DNA of 64,000 nt from Calothrix sp. PCC 7507 (GTDB lineage Bacteria; Cyanobacteriota; Cyanobacteriia; Cyanobacteriales; Nostocaceae), in NCBI RefSeq assembly GCF_000316575.1, contig NC_019682.1, forward strand, positions 1,488,001 through 1,552,000, given 5' to 3'. Positions 43,491 to 52,866 of the stretch are shown in pieces. Position 1 is the stretch's first letter. Each line of letters begins with the position of its first letter. Under the pieces are notes generated by a model that saw only the letters and a list, made by a program, of their open reading frames with translations, was not told the DNA's origin and searched no databases. Made by a program: the position numbers and the translations under genes.

Positions 43491-44294
43491 ATGTGTAATG
43501 CGTGGAATCACTCACCTTTGTGTAATTGTGGCTGGGGAGGAGTTGATTACGGGACTCAGGGCTATGGAAACTTGCTCTCACTTAGCCTTGAAAATGTAAT
43601 AAATTGCAGCCGTAATTCAAATATTCTAAAAGATGAGGAAGCAAAAACATTTCCAGTTTCTTGTCCGTGGTGTGGAACAATAGTTTTCTATCATACCAAC
43701 GGATTTGGTGATTCGGTTTACTTTGATAGCTTAGGCTATCCTTGGCAAATCCACGAATGTTTTAAGAGGTATTGGGAAAATAAGAAAGCTTTATTAAAAA
43801 CAAATTTAAACTCGCCTGAAATCAATCATGATTCTGGCTTTTTTGGTATGACAGTCAATCAGCAGAAACGATTAATACTGGTAGGGGCTGCTCGTAAAAT
43901 TCCAAATGTGATAGTAGGAGAATTTCTCATTTATAGAATGACAGAAGAATCCCTAGCAAAACAGATGACAATTTCTATGCAACATTTAAGAAATATTTAT
44001 GGACACTTATATATTACGGAAACTGCTGGAATAAAGATTTTGTCAGATGAAGAATTAGAGCCTATAGTAAAATCGAAAGTTAAACCCAATACAATTATTA
44101 ATCAGCAACGAGTCGTTTCTCTAGTAAGATCAGAAGTTAAACCCAATACAATTACTAATCAGCAACAAGTTGTTCCTATTAAATCTAATCAAAAAAATAA
44201 GCGTATTCCGTGTCCATATTGTAAACGTAACATTAGAAGCGACCGATTAAAAAAACACATCAAAAATAAGTGTGTAGTAAAAAATAGTCGCTGA
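43491..44294 (+). CDS. Cys-rich putative zinc-binding protein
   Basis: 267 residues, not recognised as a named family. N-terminal MCNAWNHSPLCNCGWGG, a CPWCGTIVFYH ribbon, a middle helical part (MTEESLAKQMTISMQHLRNI resembles a helix-turn-helix) and a C-terminal CPYCKRNIRSDRLKKHIKNK finger. Two direct repeats SEVKPNTITNQQ/SKVKPNTIINQQ precede the finger. AT-rich, unlike the neighbouring dnaX, so possibly acquired. A nucleic-acid-binding role is likely but not shown. ATG 43491. Confidence 0.7.
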   Translation: MCNAWNHSPLCNCGWGGVDYGTQGYGNLLSLSLENVINCSRNSNILKDEEAKTFPVSCPWCGTIVFYHTNGFGDSVYFDSLGYPWQIHECFKRYWENKKALLKTNLNSPEINHDSGFFGMTVNQQKRLILVGAARKIPNVIVGEFLIYRMTEESLAKQMTISMQHLRNIYGHLYITETAGIKILSDEELEPIVKSKVKPNTIINQQRVVSLVRSEVKPNTITNQQQVVPIKSNQKNKRIPCPYCKRNIRSDRLKKHIKNKCVVKNSR

Positions 44295-44313
44295 AATAAA
44301 TTTCCGGAACTTT

Positions 44314-44601
44314 TTAGTCGGAGATGTTGATATCCCGAAATTCCTTACCATGCCATATTCGTAGCACAAAGATTACATCTTCAAGGCGTAGGTATCGAAT
44401 CACATAATCACCAGCCACTAATTCCCGGACGTTTTCCAGATCCCGGAGAGAACGTCCGATATCGGGATGCAGTACCAGTTTTCCAATTGCCTGTCTCAGC
44501 CGAAGTGATATGCGTTCTGCGGCTTTTGGATTATGAACGGCAATAAACTCTCTCAACCGAATCAAATCCCTAACGGCACTTACTGAAAACTCAAGCTTCA
44601 T
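44314..44601 (-). CDS. ParE/RelE-family toxin
   Basis: 95 residues: FSVSAVRDLIRLREFIAVHN, GRSLRDLENVRELVAGDYVIRY, VIFVLRIWHGKEFR, the usual ParE/RelE fold pattern with a C-terminal HGK(E)FR. The start overlaps the antitoxin stop by 4 bp, so the pair is translationally coupled. A gyrase or ribosome target cannot be decided. Confidence 0.88.
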   Translation of the reverse strand: MKLEFSVSAVRDLIRLREFIAVHNPKAAERISLRLRQAIGKLVLHPDIGRSLRDLENVRELVAGDYVIRYLRLEDVIFVLRIWHGKEFRDINISD

Positions 44602-44864
44602 ACCAAAGGAGCCTTGGTATCAGTTGAAGTTCCCCAGGTTTCTAGCCACTGCATTACCTCTTCCCCTGAGACTATTCTACCCGCCTTGATGTCGGCGATC
44701 GCCTCTTCTGTTTCTTCCAGCATTCGCTGTTTCTGCTCCTCACGCTCAATGTACTGGCGTAAGGCATTGTTGATGATCCAACCCCTAGAACGCTGGAGAC
44801 GAGTAGCGGTACTGTCCAGTTTTTCTTGCAGGTCATCATCTAGCCGAAAGCTTGTGGTACTCAT
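44598..44864 (-). CDS. CopG/ribbon-helix-helix antitoxin
   Basis: 88 residues. N-terminal RHH domain MSTTSFRLDDDLQEKLDSTA with SRGWIINNALRQYIE, then a C-terminal tail EEVMQWLETWG that binds the toxin. ATG 44864 is chosen over an upstream frame start at 44918, whose extra residues are not family-like. It precedes and overlaps the ParE-like toxin gene. Confidence 0.88.
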   Translation of the reverse strand: MSTTSFRLDDDLQEKLDSTATRLQRSRGWIINNALRQYIEREEQKQRMLEETEEAIADIKAGRIVSGEEVMQWLETWGTSTDTKAPLV

Positions 44865-44948
44865 ACTATTGCCAAAATAATGCTTGTTAATACAATGCAT
44901 TATTTCAAAATAGCTCATGATTCGTCAACAGTTATCAGTTATCAGTTA

Positions 44949-46370
44949 TCAGTTATCAAGTTCATTGTTTACTGTTCCTGTATGCACAGTTTTCACCCAC
45001 TTCAAACGCTTGGGCTGTATTGCCATGCGGAAGGTAGTGCTGCTCATGACTACAAACCAGTGGAGCATATATACAGTGCCGCGTAGTGTTTGCACTAGGA
45101 AGCGAAAATATGCAGAAATATTGAATTCCTGCTGTTGACTGATCTGCTTCAAACCCGCAAACATGCCCAGCAATGAGATCGCCACCGATAGTGTAGTGAT
45201 GGGGCTGAGTATGGGCAGATGATGCCAAGCGATCGCCATTAATAAATCTGGTACTGCTGCTGTCGGTAAGATATACATAATCAGCATAAATACCAGCAAA
45301 TCCCAGCTTTTGGCAGTCCCCATGCGGTTTTGGAGAATTAAATCCCCATAATCTAAGTAGCGCTGATATCCGCCTTCTGCCCAACGGTTGCGCTGATGCC
45401 AAAGGGCGATCGCTGTTGTCACCCCTTCTTCTGCTACCGCTGGCTGGAACATGCATTCAATGTCCCATTTGTCAAGATGTAAGCGGATGGTTAAATCTAA
45501 ATCATCGGTGATGGTTTCTTCATTCCAGCCGCCGCAACTTTCCAAGGCTTGGCGTCGGACTAATTGACCATTTCCCCGCAGTTCGCCAATACCACTAATA
45601 GCAATGCGTTGTTGCTGTAAATAGGTATCAACGGCCATCTCTGCCATTTGTCCCTGAGTCCAAAAATTTTCTGGGGCGTTGGCTATAGCTTTTCGCATTT
45701 GCACTGCACCTACCTGTTCTTTTTGAAACACAGGTATTATCTGTTGCAAAAAGTCTGGTTTCACCTGAGCATCAGCATCAAATACAGCAATTATCTCACC
45801 CTTAGTTAGCGGCAATACCTGATTCAGCGCCCCCGACTTACCGCCAGTAGCTTGTGCTGAACGCCTTAATACCTTGAGTTGGGGGTATTCCTGAGCTAAT
45901 TGAGCCAATAACTGCGGCGTGCGATCGCTGCTATGATCGTCAATGATCCAGACTTCATACTGCCCATCTGGATATTCCAAAGTGCAAAGATTTTTGACCA
46001 ACCTGCCAATTACCGCTTCCTCATTTTTTGCTGCCACTAACACAGAGACAAAAGGCAAATCTCCCTCTATAAGTTTGGGATGACGAAGGGGTTTGGCAAA
46101 TACCACCTTTAAAGCATGAATGCCTAAAATCGTAGTCAGTCCTAGTATGAATATTGCACCCCAAGAAACTAAATGCAGGGCGATCGTGCCACCCCAGACT
46201 AGTATCAAAACTAGAGCCGCTTTGCGTCTACGTCCTTGAAACCGGGATGATAAAAAAACAGGTTCTGCATTTACCACTGACTCTTCAGTGGCTGAAAGGT
46301 CAGACAACAGAGAGCTGAGAGGCTCAAGCTTTTTACTAGAATCGTTTTCAGGCCAGGAATTCGCTGGCAT
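44949..46370 (-). CDS. Family 2 glycosyltransferase, candidate monoglucosyldiacylglycerol synthase
   Basis: 473 residues. Two N-terminal membrane segments (VLILVWGGTIALHLVSWGAI), GT2 catalytic core with IIDDHSSDRT, FDADAQ, TDDLDLTIRL and QRNRWAEGG, then C-terminal membrane helices and the charged tail MAIQPKRLKWVKTVHTG. The cellulose-synthase-like motif set and size match the cyanobacterial MGlcDG synthase (MgdA), which makes the precursor of thylakoid galactolipids. This assignment is from memory of the family. The last codons lie in heptamer DNA (TTATCAG repeats). ATG 46370. Confidence 0.7.
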   Translation of the reverse strand: MPANSWPENDSSKKLEPLSSLLSDLSATEESVVNAEPVFLSSRFQGRRRKAALVLILVWGGTIALHLVSWGAIFILGLTTILGIHALKVVFAKPLRHPKLIEGDLPFVSVLVAAKNEEAVIGRLVKNLCTLEYPDGQYEVWIIDDHSSDRTPQLLAQLAQEYPQLKVLRRSAQATGGKSGALNQVLPLTKGEIIAVFDADAQVKPDFLQQIIPVFQKEQVGAVQMRKAIANAPENFWTQGQMAEMAVDTYLQQQRIAISGIGELRGNGQLVRRQALESCGGWNEETITDDLDLTIRLHLDKWDIECMFQPAVAEEGVTTAIALWHQRNRWAEGGYQRYLDYGDLILQNRMGTAKSWDLLVFMLIMYILPTAAVPDLLMAIAWHHLPILSPITTLSVAISLLGMFAGLKQISQQQEFNISAYFRFLVQTLRGTVYMLHWFVVMSSTTFRMAIQPKRLKWVKTVHTGTVNNELDN

Positions 46371-46550
46371 AGGCTACTTAATGGGGAATGGGGCAGTAAC
46401 AGCAGGCAGTCGTTAAAAAACATCGCAATCACAACATACATTCTTTAACAGCCAGAATTTTTGGTGTTATTGCTTCTAGCTTCCACAAAAGCCAATGCAG
46501 GCCTATTGTACCCGACATTCTGCCACTTCTGAACACTAGCTTTTTACCTA

Positions 46551-46671
46551 TAGGACTTACGCAAAAATACACGTAGTAGGGGCAATTCATGTAGACGCGA
46601 AGCGGCTTTCCCCCAGGTATTGCCCCTACCTTAAAATCAGGGTTATTGCTTGTGACAGTTGCGTAAGTCCT
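46551..46671. mobile_element. MITE-like element, TIR TAGGACTTACGCAA
   Basis: 121 bp between TAGGACTTACGCAA and TTGCGTAAGTCCT. Interior arms GTAGGGGCAATTC and GGTATTGCCCCTAC form a palindrome around a GACGCGAAGCGGCTTTCCCC repeat. Same family as 10351-10479 and 62128-62217. Confidence 0.75.
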
Positions 46672-46727
46672 GGTTAAACGTTCAAAGCCCACAACCACAA
46701 AGATTGTAGGCGAGTGTGGGCTTTTAA

Positions 46728-46840
46728 CTAGTAGTCTGTCAGGGTTGAAATGAGGGACTGTAGTGTGAGCGTCTCGCTCACGCGGGCTTTTCGGCCCGCA
46801 CTACCAAAAACCCCTCAAAACAAAATTGACAAACCACTAG
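46728..46840. mobile_element. MITE-like element, TIR CTAGTGGTTTGTCA-type
   Basis: 113 bp with imperfect inverted ends CTAGTAGTCTGTCAGGGTTG and AAATTGACAAACCACTAG. The interior is two hairpins, GTGAGCGTCTCGCTCAC and GCGGGCTTTTCGGCCCGC. It lies between the GT2 gene and the HigBA pair. Confidence 0.65.
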
Positions 46841-46862
46841 GTTTGTTAAGCTTTTAACCAGT

Positions 46863-47153
46863 CTATAGATTAATAGGAGATATATTACTTAATTTTTCAG
46901 ACTCTTGTGAAGCGTTCCAAAGGTCGTATTTTAATTGTAGATTTAACCAAAGTTCTGGACTAGTTTGGAATGCTTTTCCTAACCTAAGAGCCATAATTGC
47001 GGTGACTCCAGCACGTTCATTGACAATTTCAGAGATTGTTTTACGAGACACCCCCAAAATCTCAGCTAGCTGGGTGATACTCATTTCTAAAGGTTCTAGA
47101 TATTGACGCTTAATTAAAGCACCTGGATGTCTTGGTTTTCTGGTGTGTATCAT
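46863..47153 (-). CDS. higA: HigA-type antitoxin
   Basis: 96 residues, XRE-type helix-turn-helix: RKPRHPGALIKRQYLEPLEM, SITQLAEILGVSRKTISEIV, PELWLNLQLKYDLW. This is the HigA/VapI pattern. ATG 47153 is preferred over the 21-residue upstream extension. It follows higB by 10 bp, the toxin-first order usual for HigBA. Confidence 0.9.
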   Translation of the reverse strand: MIHTRKPRHPGALIKRQYLEPLEMSITQLAEILGVSRKTISEIVNERAGVTAIMALRLGKAFQTSPELWLNLQLKYDLWNASQESEKLSNISPINL

Positions 47154-47163
47154 GACATTTCCT

Positions 47164-47442
47164 CTAATGGTAATCTTCGTAATTAACAACGTAAGCATCA
47201 CCGTTTTCAAATTCAAAGGTCACGCGCCAATTTCCAGATACTGATATTGACCATTCACCTTTACGATCACCTTTTAACTGGTGAAGCTTAGAGCCTGGGT
47301 ATCGCATATCTTCAATATCGATCGCCGCATCAAGTCTATCAAGGATGTCTAGTAATTTTTCGGCGTGTTTGGGCTGAACACCACTTCTATCATCATCTTC
47401 AAAAAGATTCTTCAGTCCTTTATGCTTAAATGTTTTAATCAA
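47164..47442 (-). CDS. higB: HigB-type mRNA-interferase toxin
   Basis: 92 residues: IKTFKHKGLKNLFEDDDRSG, PKHAEKLLDILDRLDAA, DMRYPGSKLHQLKGDRKGEW, SGNWRVTFEFENGDAYVVNYEDYH. This is the complete HigB/RelE pattern. TTG start at 47442. First gene of higB-higA. Confidence 0.9.
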   Translation of the reverse strand: MIKTFKHKGLKNLFEDDDRSGVQPKHAEKLLDILDRLDAAIDIEDMRYPGSKLHQLKGDRKGEWSISVSGNWRVTFEFENGDAYVVNYEDYH

Positions 47443-47673
47443 TTTTTATCGTAACCTCAAGGGTTACACTCGTCAACTGTACACATGTTACCTACTTCGC
47501 TGAATCATCACAACTAATCCAGGACTTACTCAACTGGCACATATATACTCTGTCATCGGAGTCAAGTCTCAACCTATTCCCCATTCCTCATGTGAGTATA
47601 TACACATTTTTTGGGAATACTATTGACATCCATTCACATTCCTGGTGTCAACTAAATTGAGGAATCTCTAACA

Positions 47674-48048
47674 ATGACTATTGAGCAACTCCAGCCTGCC
47701 ACTCAGCAACAAGCAAGTGTTTACTTACCTTACATCCAGGGTAACAGGCGTAATTTCTTACCCTATGCCATTAGTCTTTATCAAAAAGGTGTTTTGGAAG
47801 GACATCGCAAAATAGAATCTGGTGACAATATCCCTTTTGTTGCCTCTTGGAATGTAGCTACTTTACCTTCAGATTTAACCCGTTGCCGATTACAGTTCGA
47901 TGCCGAAGCTGATCTCAGCTATGAAGTCATGATGGCAAGTTTCGAGTTTATTACTTTTTTAATTGAACTTATGGAAAACTATAAGCGCTATCGCCTAACG
48001 GATTTTTCCCAAGCTTTTTATCGTAAACTGCTGCGTGTAGATGAATAA
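47674..48048 (+). CDS. ebsA: EbsA-like type IV pilus/biofilm protein
   Basis: 124 residues: MTIEQLQPATQQQASVYLPY, NRRNFLPYAISLYQKGVLEG, WNVATLPSDLTRCRLQFDAE, FSQAFYRKLLRVDE. I recognise this as the small cyanobacterial EbsA family, which in Synechococcus elongatus works in type IV pilus assembly and biofilm self-suppression. From memory, not searched. It lies upstream of a BioD/DRTGG protein. ATG 47674. Confidence 0.65.
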   Translation: MTIEQLQPATQQQASVYLPYIQGNRRNFLPYAISLYQKGVLEGHRKIESGDNIPFVASWNVATLPSDLTRCRLQFDAEADLSYEVMMASFEFITFLIELMENYKRYRLTDFSQAFYRKLLRVDE

Positions 48049-48258
48049 ATTGCTTTAATAGTCATAATTGGGCAATTATGGCTATAGTTTGTGCTATTTA
48101 CGAGAAAAAGTCCTGTTTCTAGCCCTTTATCACCTCTTGTGAATGGGACAATGACTCCTCTAGTCAAGGTTTGTAGCGGCAGCGATGGCTGAGTTAGACC
48201 TAAAATTAGGAAACACCAAGCTGGGTTCTACTTTCTTTTGAATTTTAGGAGTGCATGT

Positions 48259-49353
48259 GTGCCAAAATCCGCGAAATATTTGCTGATTGGATCAACTGAG
48301 ACTTACAGCGGTAAATCTGCCACAGTTTTAGGTTTGTCTCATCAGCTAAAGCAAAAAGGACTGGATATTACCTATGGCAAACCGCTAGGTACGTGTTTAA
48401 ATGCGTCTAGTGGTACTGTGGTTGAGGAAGATGTCCAGTTCATTGCTCACAGCCTCAATCTGCCAGCAAACCGTGTTGCACCCACAATGCTGGCTTTGGA
48501 TGAACTAAGTGTGCAAAAACGCCTACGCGGTGAAGACAAAACCGATTATCAGCAATCTTTAGCACAGCAATATTTGCCAACTTCCCAAGGAGATTTGGTT
48601 TTGCTAGAGGGGCCTGGTGATTTGGAGGAAGGCAAGCTGTTTGATTTGTCTTTGCTGCAAACGGCGGAAATATTAGATGCTGGTGTGCTGTTAGTAACTC
48701 GTTACAAATCACTGCTTTCTGTGGAAGCACTTTTATCTGCTAAAGAGCGTGTGGGCGATCGCTTAATTGGTGTGGTGCTGAATGATATCCCTACTGAGCA
48801 AATAGCCACTGTAGAAACGCTCTTGCGGCCGTTTTTGGAACAGCAAGGTATTCCCGTGTTAGCAATCTTGCCAAAAAGCGATTTGCTACGCAGTGTCAGC
48901 GTCGGGGAACTAGTCAAGCAATTAAAGGCCGAGGTTCTTTGTGGGAGCGATCGCTTAGATTTACTCGTCGAAAGTCTAGCTATTGGTGCGATGAACGTCA
49001 ATTCTGCTGTGAAATATTTCCGTAAACGCCGGAATATGGCAGTGGTGACAGGAGGCGATCGCGTGGAAATTCAGCAAGCAGCTTTAGAAACTTCCACCCA
49101 ATGCCTCATCCTCACCGGACAATTACCACCTCCCGCATTTATTCTCAATCGCGCCGAAGAACTAGAAATTCCCATTTTATCGGTCGATTTAGATACACTC
49201 ACCACTGTGGAAATTGTTGACCGCACTTTTGGTCAAGTGCGCCTCCACGAACCGATTAAGGTGCAATGCATTTCTCAGTTAATGGGTGAGCATTTTGACA
49301 TGGAACGCCTGCTATCTAAACTAGGTCTAAATCCAGCAGCAGCATTGTCTTGA
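48259..49353 (+). CDS. BioD-like/DRTGG-domain protein (phosphotransacetylase N-terminal-like)
   Basis: 364 residues. N-terminal P-loop domain of the dethiobiotin synthetase type (IGSTETYSGKSATVLGLSHQ) up to about residue 210, then a DRTGG-type regulatory domain (KYFRKRRNMAVVTGGDRVEI...). No phosphotransacetylase catalytic domain follows, so it is the free regulatory part. GTG 48259 with AGGAG at 7 nt is the best start; a TTG 21 bp earlier exists. Function unknown. Confidence 0.8.
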   Translation: MPKSAKYLLIGSTETYSGKSATVLGLSHQLKQKGLDITYGKPLGTCLNASSGTVVEEDVQFIAHSLNLPANRVAPTMLALDELSVQKRLRGEDKTDYQQSLAQQYLPTSQGDLVLLEGPGDLEEGKLFDLSLLQTAEILDAGVLLVTRYKSLLSVEALLSAKERVGDRLIGVVLNDIPTEQIATVETLLRPFLEQQGIPVLAILPKSDLLRSVSVGELVKQLKAEVLCGSDRLDLLVESLAIGAMNVNSAVKYFRKRRNMAVVTGGDRVEIQQAALETSTQCLILTGQLPPPAFILNRAEELEIPILSVDLDTLTTVEIVDRTFGQVRLHEPIKVQCISQLMGEHFDMERLLSKLGLNPAAALS

Positions 49354-49357
49354 AAAT

Positions 49358-49503
49358 AGGGACTGGGGACTGGGGATTGGGGATTGGGGACTGGGGATTG
49401 GGGGAGATGAGGGAGATGAGGGAGATGAGGGAGAAATAATTAATAACCTTGACCCTTGACTCTTGACCCTTGACCCTTGACTCTTGACCCTTGACCCTTG
49501 ACC
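49358..49503. repeat. GACTGGG and TTGACCC heptamer arrays
   Basis: GGGGACT/GGGGATT heptamers at 49360-49405, then GAGATGAGG units, then (TTGACCC/TTGACTC) repeats from about 49448 to 49503. No gene. Confidence 0.85.
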
Positions 49504-49603
49504 CTAAACCAGAAAATTGTAACAATGTCCCACTCAATTTGGCTTCGCACCTACACTCTGTTTGGTAAAATAGCTGGGTTGTTTCATCTGATTAAATCCG
49601 TCT

Positions 49604-50107
49604 TTGAGCCAGTCAACAGACCTCATTAAACTCGATACATTAGCGCAAGAACTGGCGACAATCCAGCAAACAGGTTCTAAACGAATTGCCTTGCTGGGTT
49701 CCCGTCACGTCCCAATTACGCATCAGAATCTGATTGAAATGATGACCTATGCCTTAGTTTTAACAGGCAACCGGGTTATCACCTCCGGCGCTACAGGAAC
49801 CAACTCCGCTGCTATCAGAGGAGCAATGCGAGCTGACCCTAACTTGCTGACGGTAATTTTACCCCAAAGCTTGGAACGTCAGCCGATTGAATCGCGCCAG
49901 CAACTAGAACAGGTCATGCACCTAGTAGAAAATCCCAGTAACGATAATCTATCTCTCGCTGAAGCAAGTTACATTTGCAACAAAGAGATTGTTTCTCGTT
50001 GCCAGCAATTAATCTGCTTTGCGTTTCATGACAGCCGTACCTTGCTGCAAACCTGTGGAGATGCAGAAGAACAAAGAAAAGTGGTGACGCTTTTCTATTT
50101 TGATTAG
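49604..50107 (+). CDS. DprA/LOG-like Rossmann protein
   Basis: 167 residues: LGSRHVPITHQNLIEMMTYA, GNRVITSGATGTNSAAIRGA, LLTVILPQSLERQ. The S(G)xxxGxNSAA pattern resembles DprA and LOG family nucleotide-binding proteins. The name used for its cyanobacterial relatives is DNA recombination-mediator protein A. Shorter than true DprA and without its C-terminal winged helix. TTG 49604 is the only start in a good position. Confidence 0.7.
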   Translation: MSQSTDLIKLDTLAQELATIQQTGSKRIALLGSRHVPITHQNLIEMMTYALVLTGNRVITSGATGTNSAAIRGAMRADPNLLTVILPQSLERQPIESRQQLEQVMHLVENPSNDNLSLAEASYICNKEIVSRCQQLICFAFHDSRTLLQTCGDAEEQRKVVTLFYFD

Positions 50108-50246
50108 TCGTTTGTCATTTGTCCTTTATCCTAAAAAAGCGAGTACTGTTTGAGAGAACTCAGAGAGTAGTCGCTGGAGGACTTATGTGTTTAGTTAATG
50201 ACAAATGACAAATGACCAATGACTAATAACCAATGACAAATAACTC

Positions 50247-50645
50247 ATGAATATTTTTTTGTACGCTATTGCTGCGGCTACAGTGTTAATTTATCTGCCT
50301 TTTTTGCCAGTAGCCTATGCGCGTGTGCAGATTGGATTCGAGGCTTTGTCTACTCCTCGTGCCATGTTGGATAAGTTACCACCATACGCTCAACGGGCTA
50401 CCTGGGCACATCAAAATTCTTTTGAAGCGTTTATGTTGTTTGCTCCAGCAGCATTGATGGCATACGTCACAGGCGTGAATTCTCCACTGGCAACAACGGC
50501 AGCCTTTGCTTTCCTTGTGGCTCGGCTTCTATACTCGATTTTCTATATTTTGAATATACCCCTATTGCGATCGCTCACATTTGCTATTGGCTCCCTCAGT
50601 TCTGGGACTCTCATTGTTTTGAGTATCATCCAAGCTAATAGCTAA
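50247..50645 (+). CDS. MAPEG-family membrane protein
   Basis: 132 residues, four transmembrane helices. ARVQIGFEALSTPRAMLDKL and RATWAHQNSFEAFMLFAPAA are the MAPEG (glutathione/eicosanoid membrane enzyme) signature, followed by ARLLYSIFYILNIPLLRSL. Substrate unknown. ATG 50247, preceded by ACAAATG heptamers. Confidence 0.88.
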   Translation: MNIFLYAIAAATVLIYLPFLPVAYARVQIGFEALSTPRAMLDKLPPYAQRATWAHQNSFEAFMLFAPAALMAYVTGVNSPLATTAAFAFLVARLLYSIFYILNIPLLRSLTFAIGSLSSGTLIVLSIIQANS

Positions 50646-50735
50646 GAGAAGGACAATCAAGGCAAAATTAAATCAGTTAACTGATAACTGTTCCTCATCT
50701 CACATCCAAAATCCAACTAAAATCCAAAATTCTTT

Positions 50736-51227
50736 ATGGCTTCCACCTTTTCTTTTGACATTGTGAGCGACTTTGACCGCCAAGAACTGGTCAACGCTGT
50801 CGATCAAGTTGTGCGAGAAATCAAAAGCCGTTACGACCTCAAAGATACTGCAACGACTATCGAGTTAGGGGAAGATAACATCACTGTCAGTACCGACAGC
50901 GATTTTACATTAGAGTCTGTACACACAATTCTCCGAGAAAAAGCCGCTAAACGTAACCTCTCTCAAAAAATCTTTGAATTTGGCAAGGTTGAATCAGCCA
51001 GTGGGAACCGGGTACGTGAAGAAATCAAACTCAAAAAAGGTATTAGCCAAGAAATCGCCAAACAAATTTCCAAATTGATTCGAGATGAATTCAAAAAAGT
51101 CCAAGCCTCGATTCAAGGTGATGCTGTGCGAGTCACAGCCAAAGCCAAGGATGATTTGCAAACTGTCATCCAGCGGTTGAAAGAAGAAGATTACCCTGTA
51201 GCTTTGCAATTTACCAATTATCGTTAA
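50736..51227 (+). CDS. yajQ: YajQ-family nucleotide-binding protein
   Basis: 163 residues, full length: [70 protein letters not shown]. YajQ proteins bind c-di-GMP in Xanthomonas and RNA elsewhere. Cytosolic. ATG 50736. Confidence 0.94.
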   Translation: MASTFSFDIVSDFDRQELVNAVDQVVREIKSRYDLKDTATTIELGEDNITVSTDSDFTLESVHTILREKAAKRNLSQKIFEFGKVESASGNRVREEIKLKKGISQEIAKQISKLIRDEFKKVQASIQGDAVRVTAKAKDDLQTVIQRLKEEDYPVALQFTNYR

Positions 51228-51261
51228 GAAATGTTTAGGCTGGGCAATGCCCAGCTATTAA

Positions 51262-51819
51262 TTAAGAGCGTCCGCCAATGCTTTTTTGAAATGCGGGGCG
51301 CTCGGATACCCGCGTCATGTATTCTAATACGGCTGGGTAAGCGCTCAAATCTAGCTTCAACATGATGGGGATATAAGTCAGGATAGACCCGACTGCGACA
51401 TCAGCAACGGTGAATTCATCGCCCAACAAAAAAGGTTGCCGTGCAAAAATTTCATTTAAAGGAGCTAATAAACGAGGCATTTCCTTTTCTCTAGTGGCTT
51501 CTCCAAATATGCCTGGGCCGAGGGTAGCATTGGCAAATAAAGTCCACTGGGCTGCAATAGCGCGTTCTTCTGGGGAAGTGGCATTTTTGCCATACTTATC
51601 AGCGAGATACAGCAAAATTGCCCCTGATTCCCACAGCCGTAAATCCCCATCGATAATTGCGGGGACTTTACCTATGGGATTAATTGTTAGATAATCAGGT
51701 TGGCGATGTTCGCCTGCTTGCATATCAAGCTTGACGAATTCGTAGGGAACTCCTAATTCCTCTAAATACCACTGCACAATTGAAGCGCGGCTACGAGTGC
51801 CACCATAAAGTTTTAACAT
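51262..51819 (-). CDS. Glutathione S-transferase family protein
   Basis: 185 residues with an N-terminal thioredoxin-like domain (LKLYGGTRSRASIVQWYLEE, NPIGKVPAIIDGDLRLWESG) and a C-terminal helical domain (LGDEFTVADVAVGSILTYIP). The catalytic Ser/Arg lies in the SRAS segment. Substrate unknown. ATG 51819, 12 bp after the neighbouring gene on the same strand. Confidence 0.9.
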   Translation of the reverse strand: MLKLYGGTRSRASIVQWYLEELGVPYEFVKLDMQAGEHRQPDYLTINPIGKVPAIIDGDLRLWESGAILLYLADKYGKNATSPEERAIAAQWTLFANATLGPGIFGEATREKEMPRLLAPLNEIFARQPFLLGDEFTVADVAVGSILTYIPIMLKLDLSAYPAVLEYMTRVSERPAFQKSIGGRS

Positions 51820-51831
51820 AACAACCTGGGA

Positions 51832-52296
51832 TTAAAGGACTTTGTGAGTGTGGGAGTGCTGTTTAATATTATCCTCTTTTGTGACCACTCTAGTAGCATT
51901 TAACACCCGCTTACGCTCAGTTGAATAAGCTAACTCTGTGTAAGTTGTACCTACGGGAATCAGGGATTTGGCGCTTTCTCGACGCTTGTAGGTACGAGCA
52001 GCTGCAAACACCCGTGGGACAAATTCATCACCTAATTGAGCTGTTTCTGGGAAGTCTGGTGAAAATAAGGGTGTATCGCCATCCAACACAGCGCCCAAGG
52101 TAGTTGCATAAGCAAGCTTATAGGAAGTGGGAATCCCTTTGAGTAGAGCTTCCAAAGCCGCAGAGGGAATAGGTTCTATCACTTCGATTTGATGAACTTC
52201 GCCGTCTTCTTTGACAAAACAGGTTGCCAAGCCGATCACAATGTAATCTTCCGCGGCTAAATCGGGAGCATTGGAATAGGAAATTGCAGTTTTCAT
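51832..52296 (-). CDS. Conserved cyanobacterial hypothetical protein
   Basis: 154 residues, no recognised domain. MKTAISYSNAPDLAAEDYIV, GLATCFVKEDGEVHQIEVIE, PIPSAALEALLKGIPTSYKL, then a His-rich end HSHTHKVL. The frame is open 42 codons upstream, but those are repeat-like; ATG 52296 is chosen. It is directly upstream of the GST gene on the same strand, so probably cotranscribed. Confidence 0.7.
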   Translation of the reverse strand: MKTAISYSNAPDLAAEDYIVIGLATCFVKEDGEVHQIEVIEPIPSAALEALLKGIPTSYKLAYATTLGAVLDGDTPLFSPDFPETAQLGDEFVPRVFAAARTYKRRESAKSLIPVGTTYTELAYSTERKRVLNATRVVTKEDNIKQHSHTHKVL

Positions 52297-52866
52297 AAGA
52301 AATTTTCTCAAAACATGGAGGGGGGAGGGAGGAGACGGGAGACAGGAGGGTACTATGTGACGGGTAAAAACTAAGCCAATTTCTGATGTTGGTGGGGGAC
52401 TTAAACTCTTGCTCCGTAACAATTACGCTCTCATATTTGAGAACAAAACCTTCTGCCTTTTTTGGGTATTGAAGACTGAGGCGGTTTGCTAAGTTCCCTT
52501 AGCGAGGAAAAGTTAAGGGGAGGAGGAAAAGAAATATTCAACTCTTTAACCCATTCCCCTTTTACCTTTTCCTTTTTCTCATCTTTAGCGATCGGCTTGT
52601 TGGCATTTTACCAAGTTGTTGCTCTCGTTACCTGACTAGTCTTGAAGATTGATATTTGTTTTTTCTGGAATTCGACTTGGGGATGAAGTATCCATGATTG
52701 GGTTAGAGCATCAATAGATTTGTGTAAGGCAAAGACTTCGACTCGTTACCGAAGATTATTGATTTTAGTAATTATAGACACATTAAGAACTGACGATTTA
52801 GTAAAACCACTAGGAGTATAAAAACTATAATTTGATTTCAAAAACAAGTGTATCGGTCAAAACAGC
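52297..52866. other. Divergent spacer between the hypothetical and TPR genes
   Basis: 570 bp with purine-rich GGGAGGAGA stretches near 52320 and 52520 and AT-rich DNA next to the TPR gene. No gene and no clear motif seen. Confidence 0.4.
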
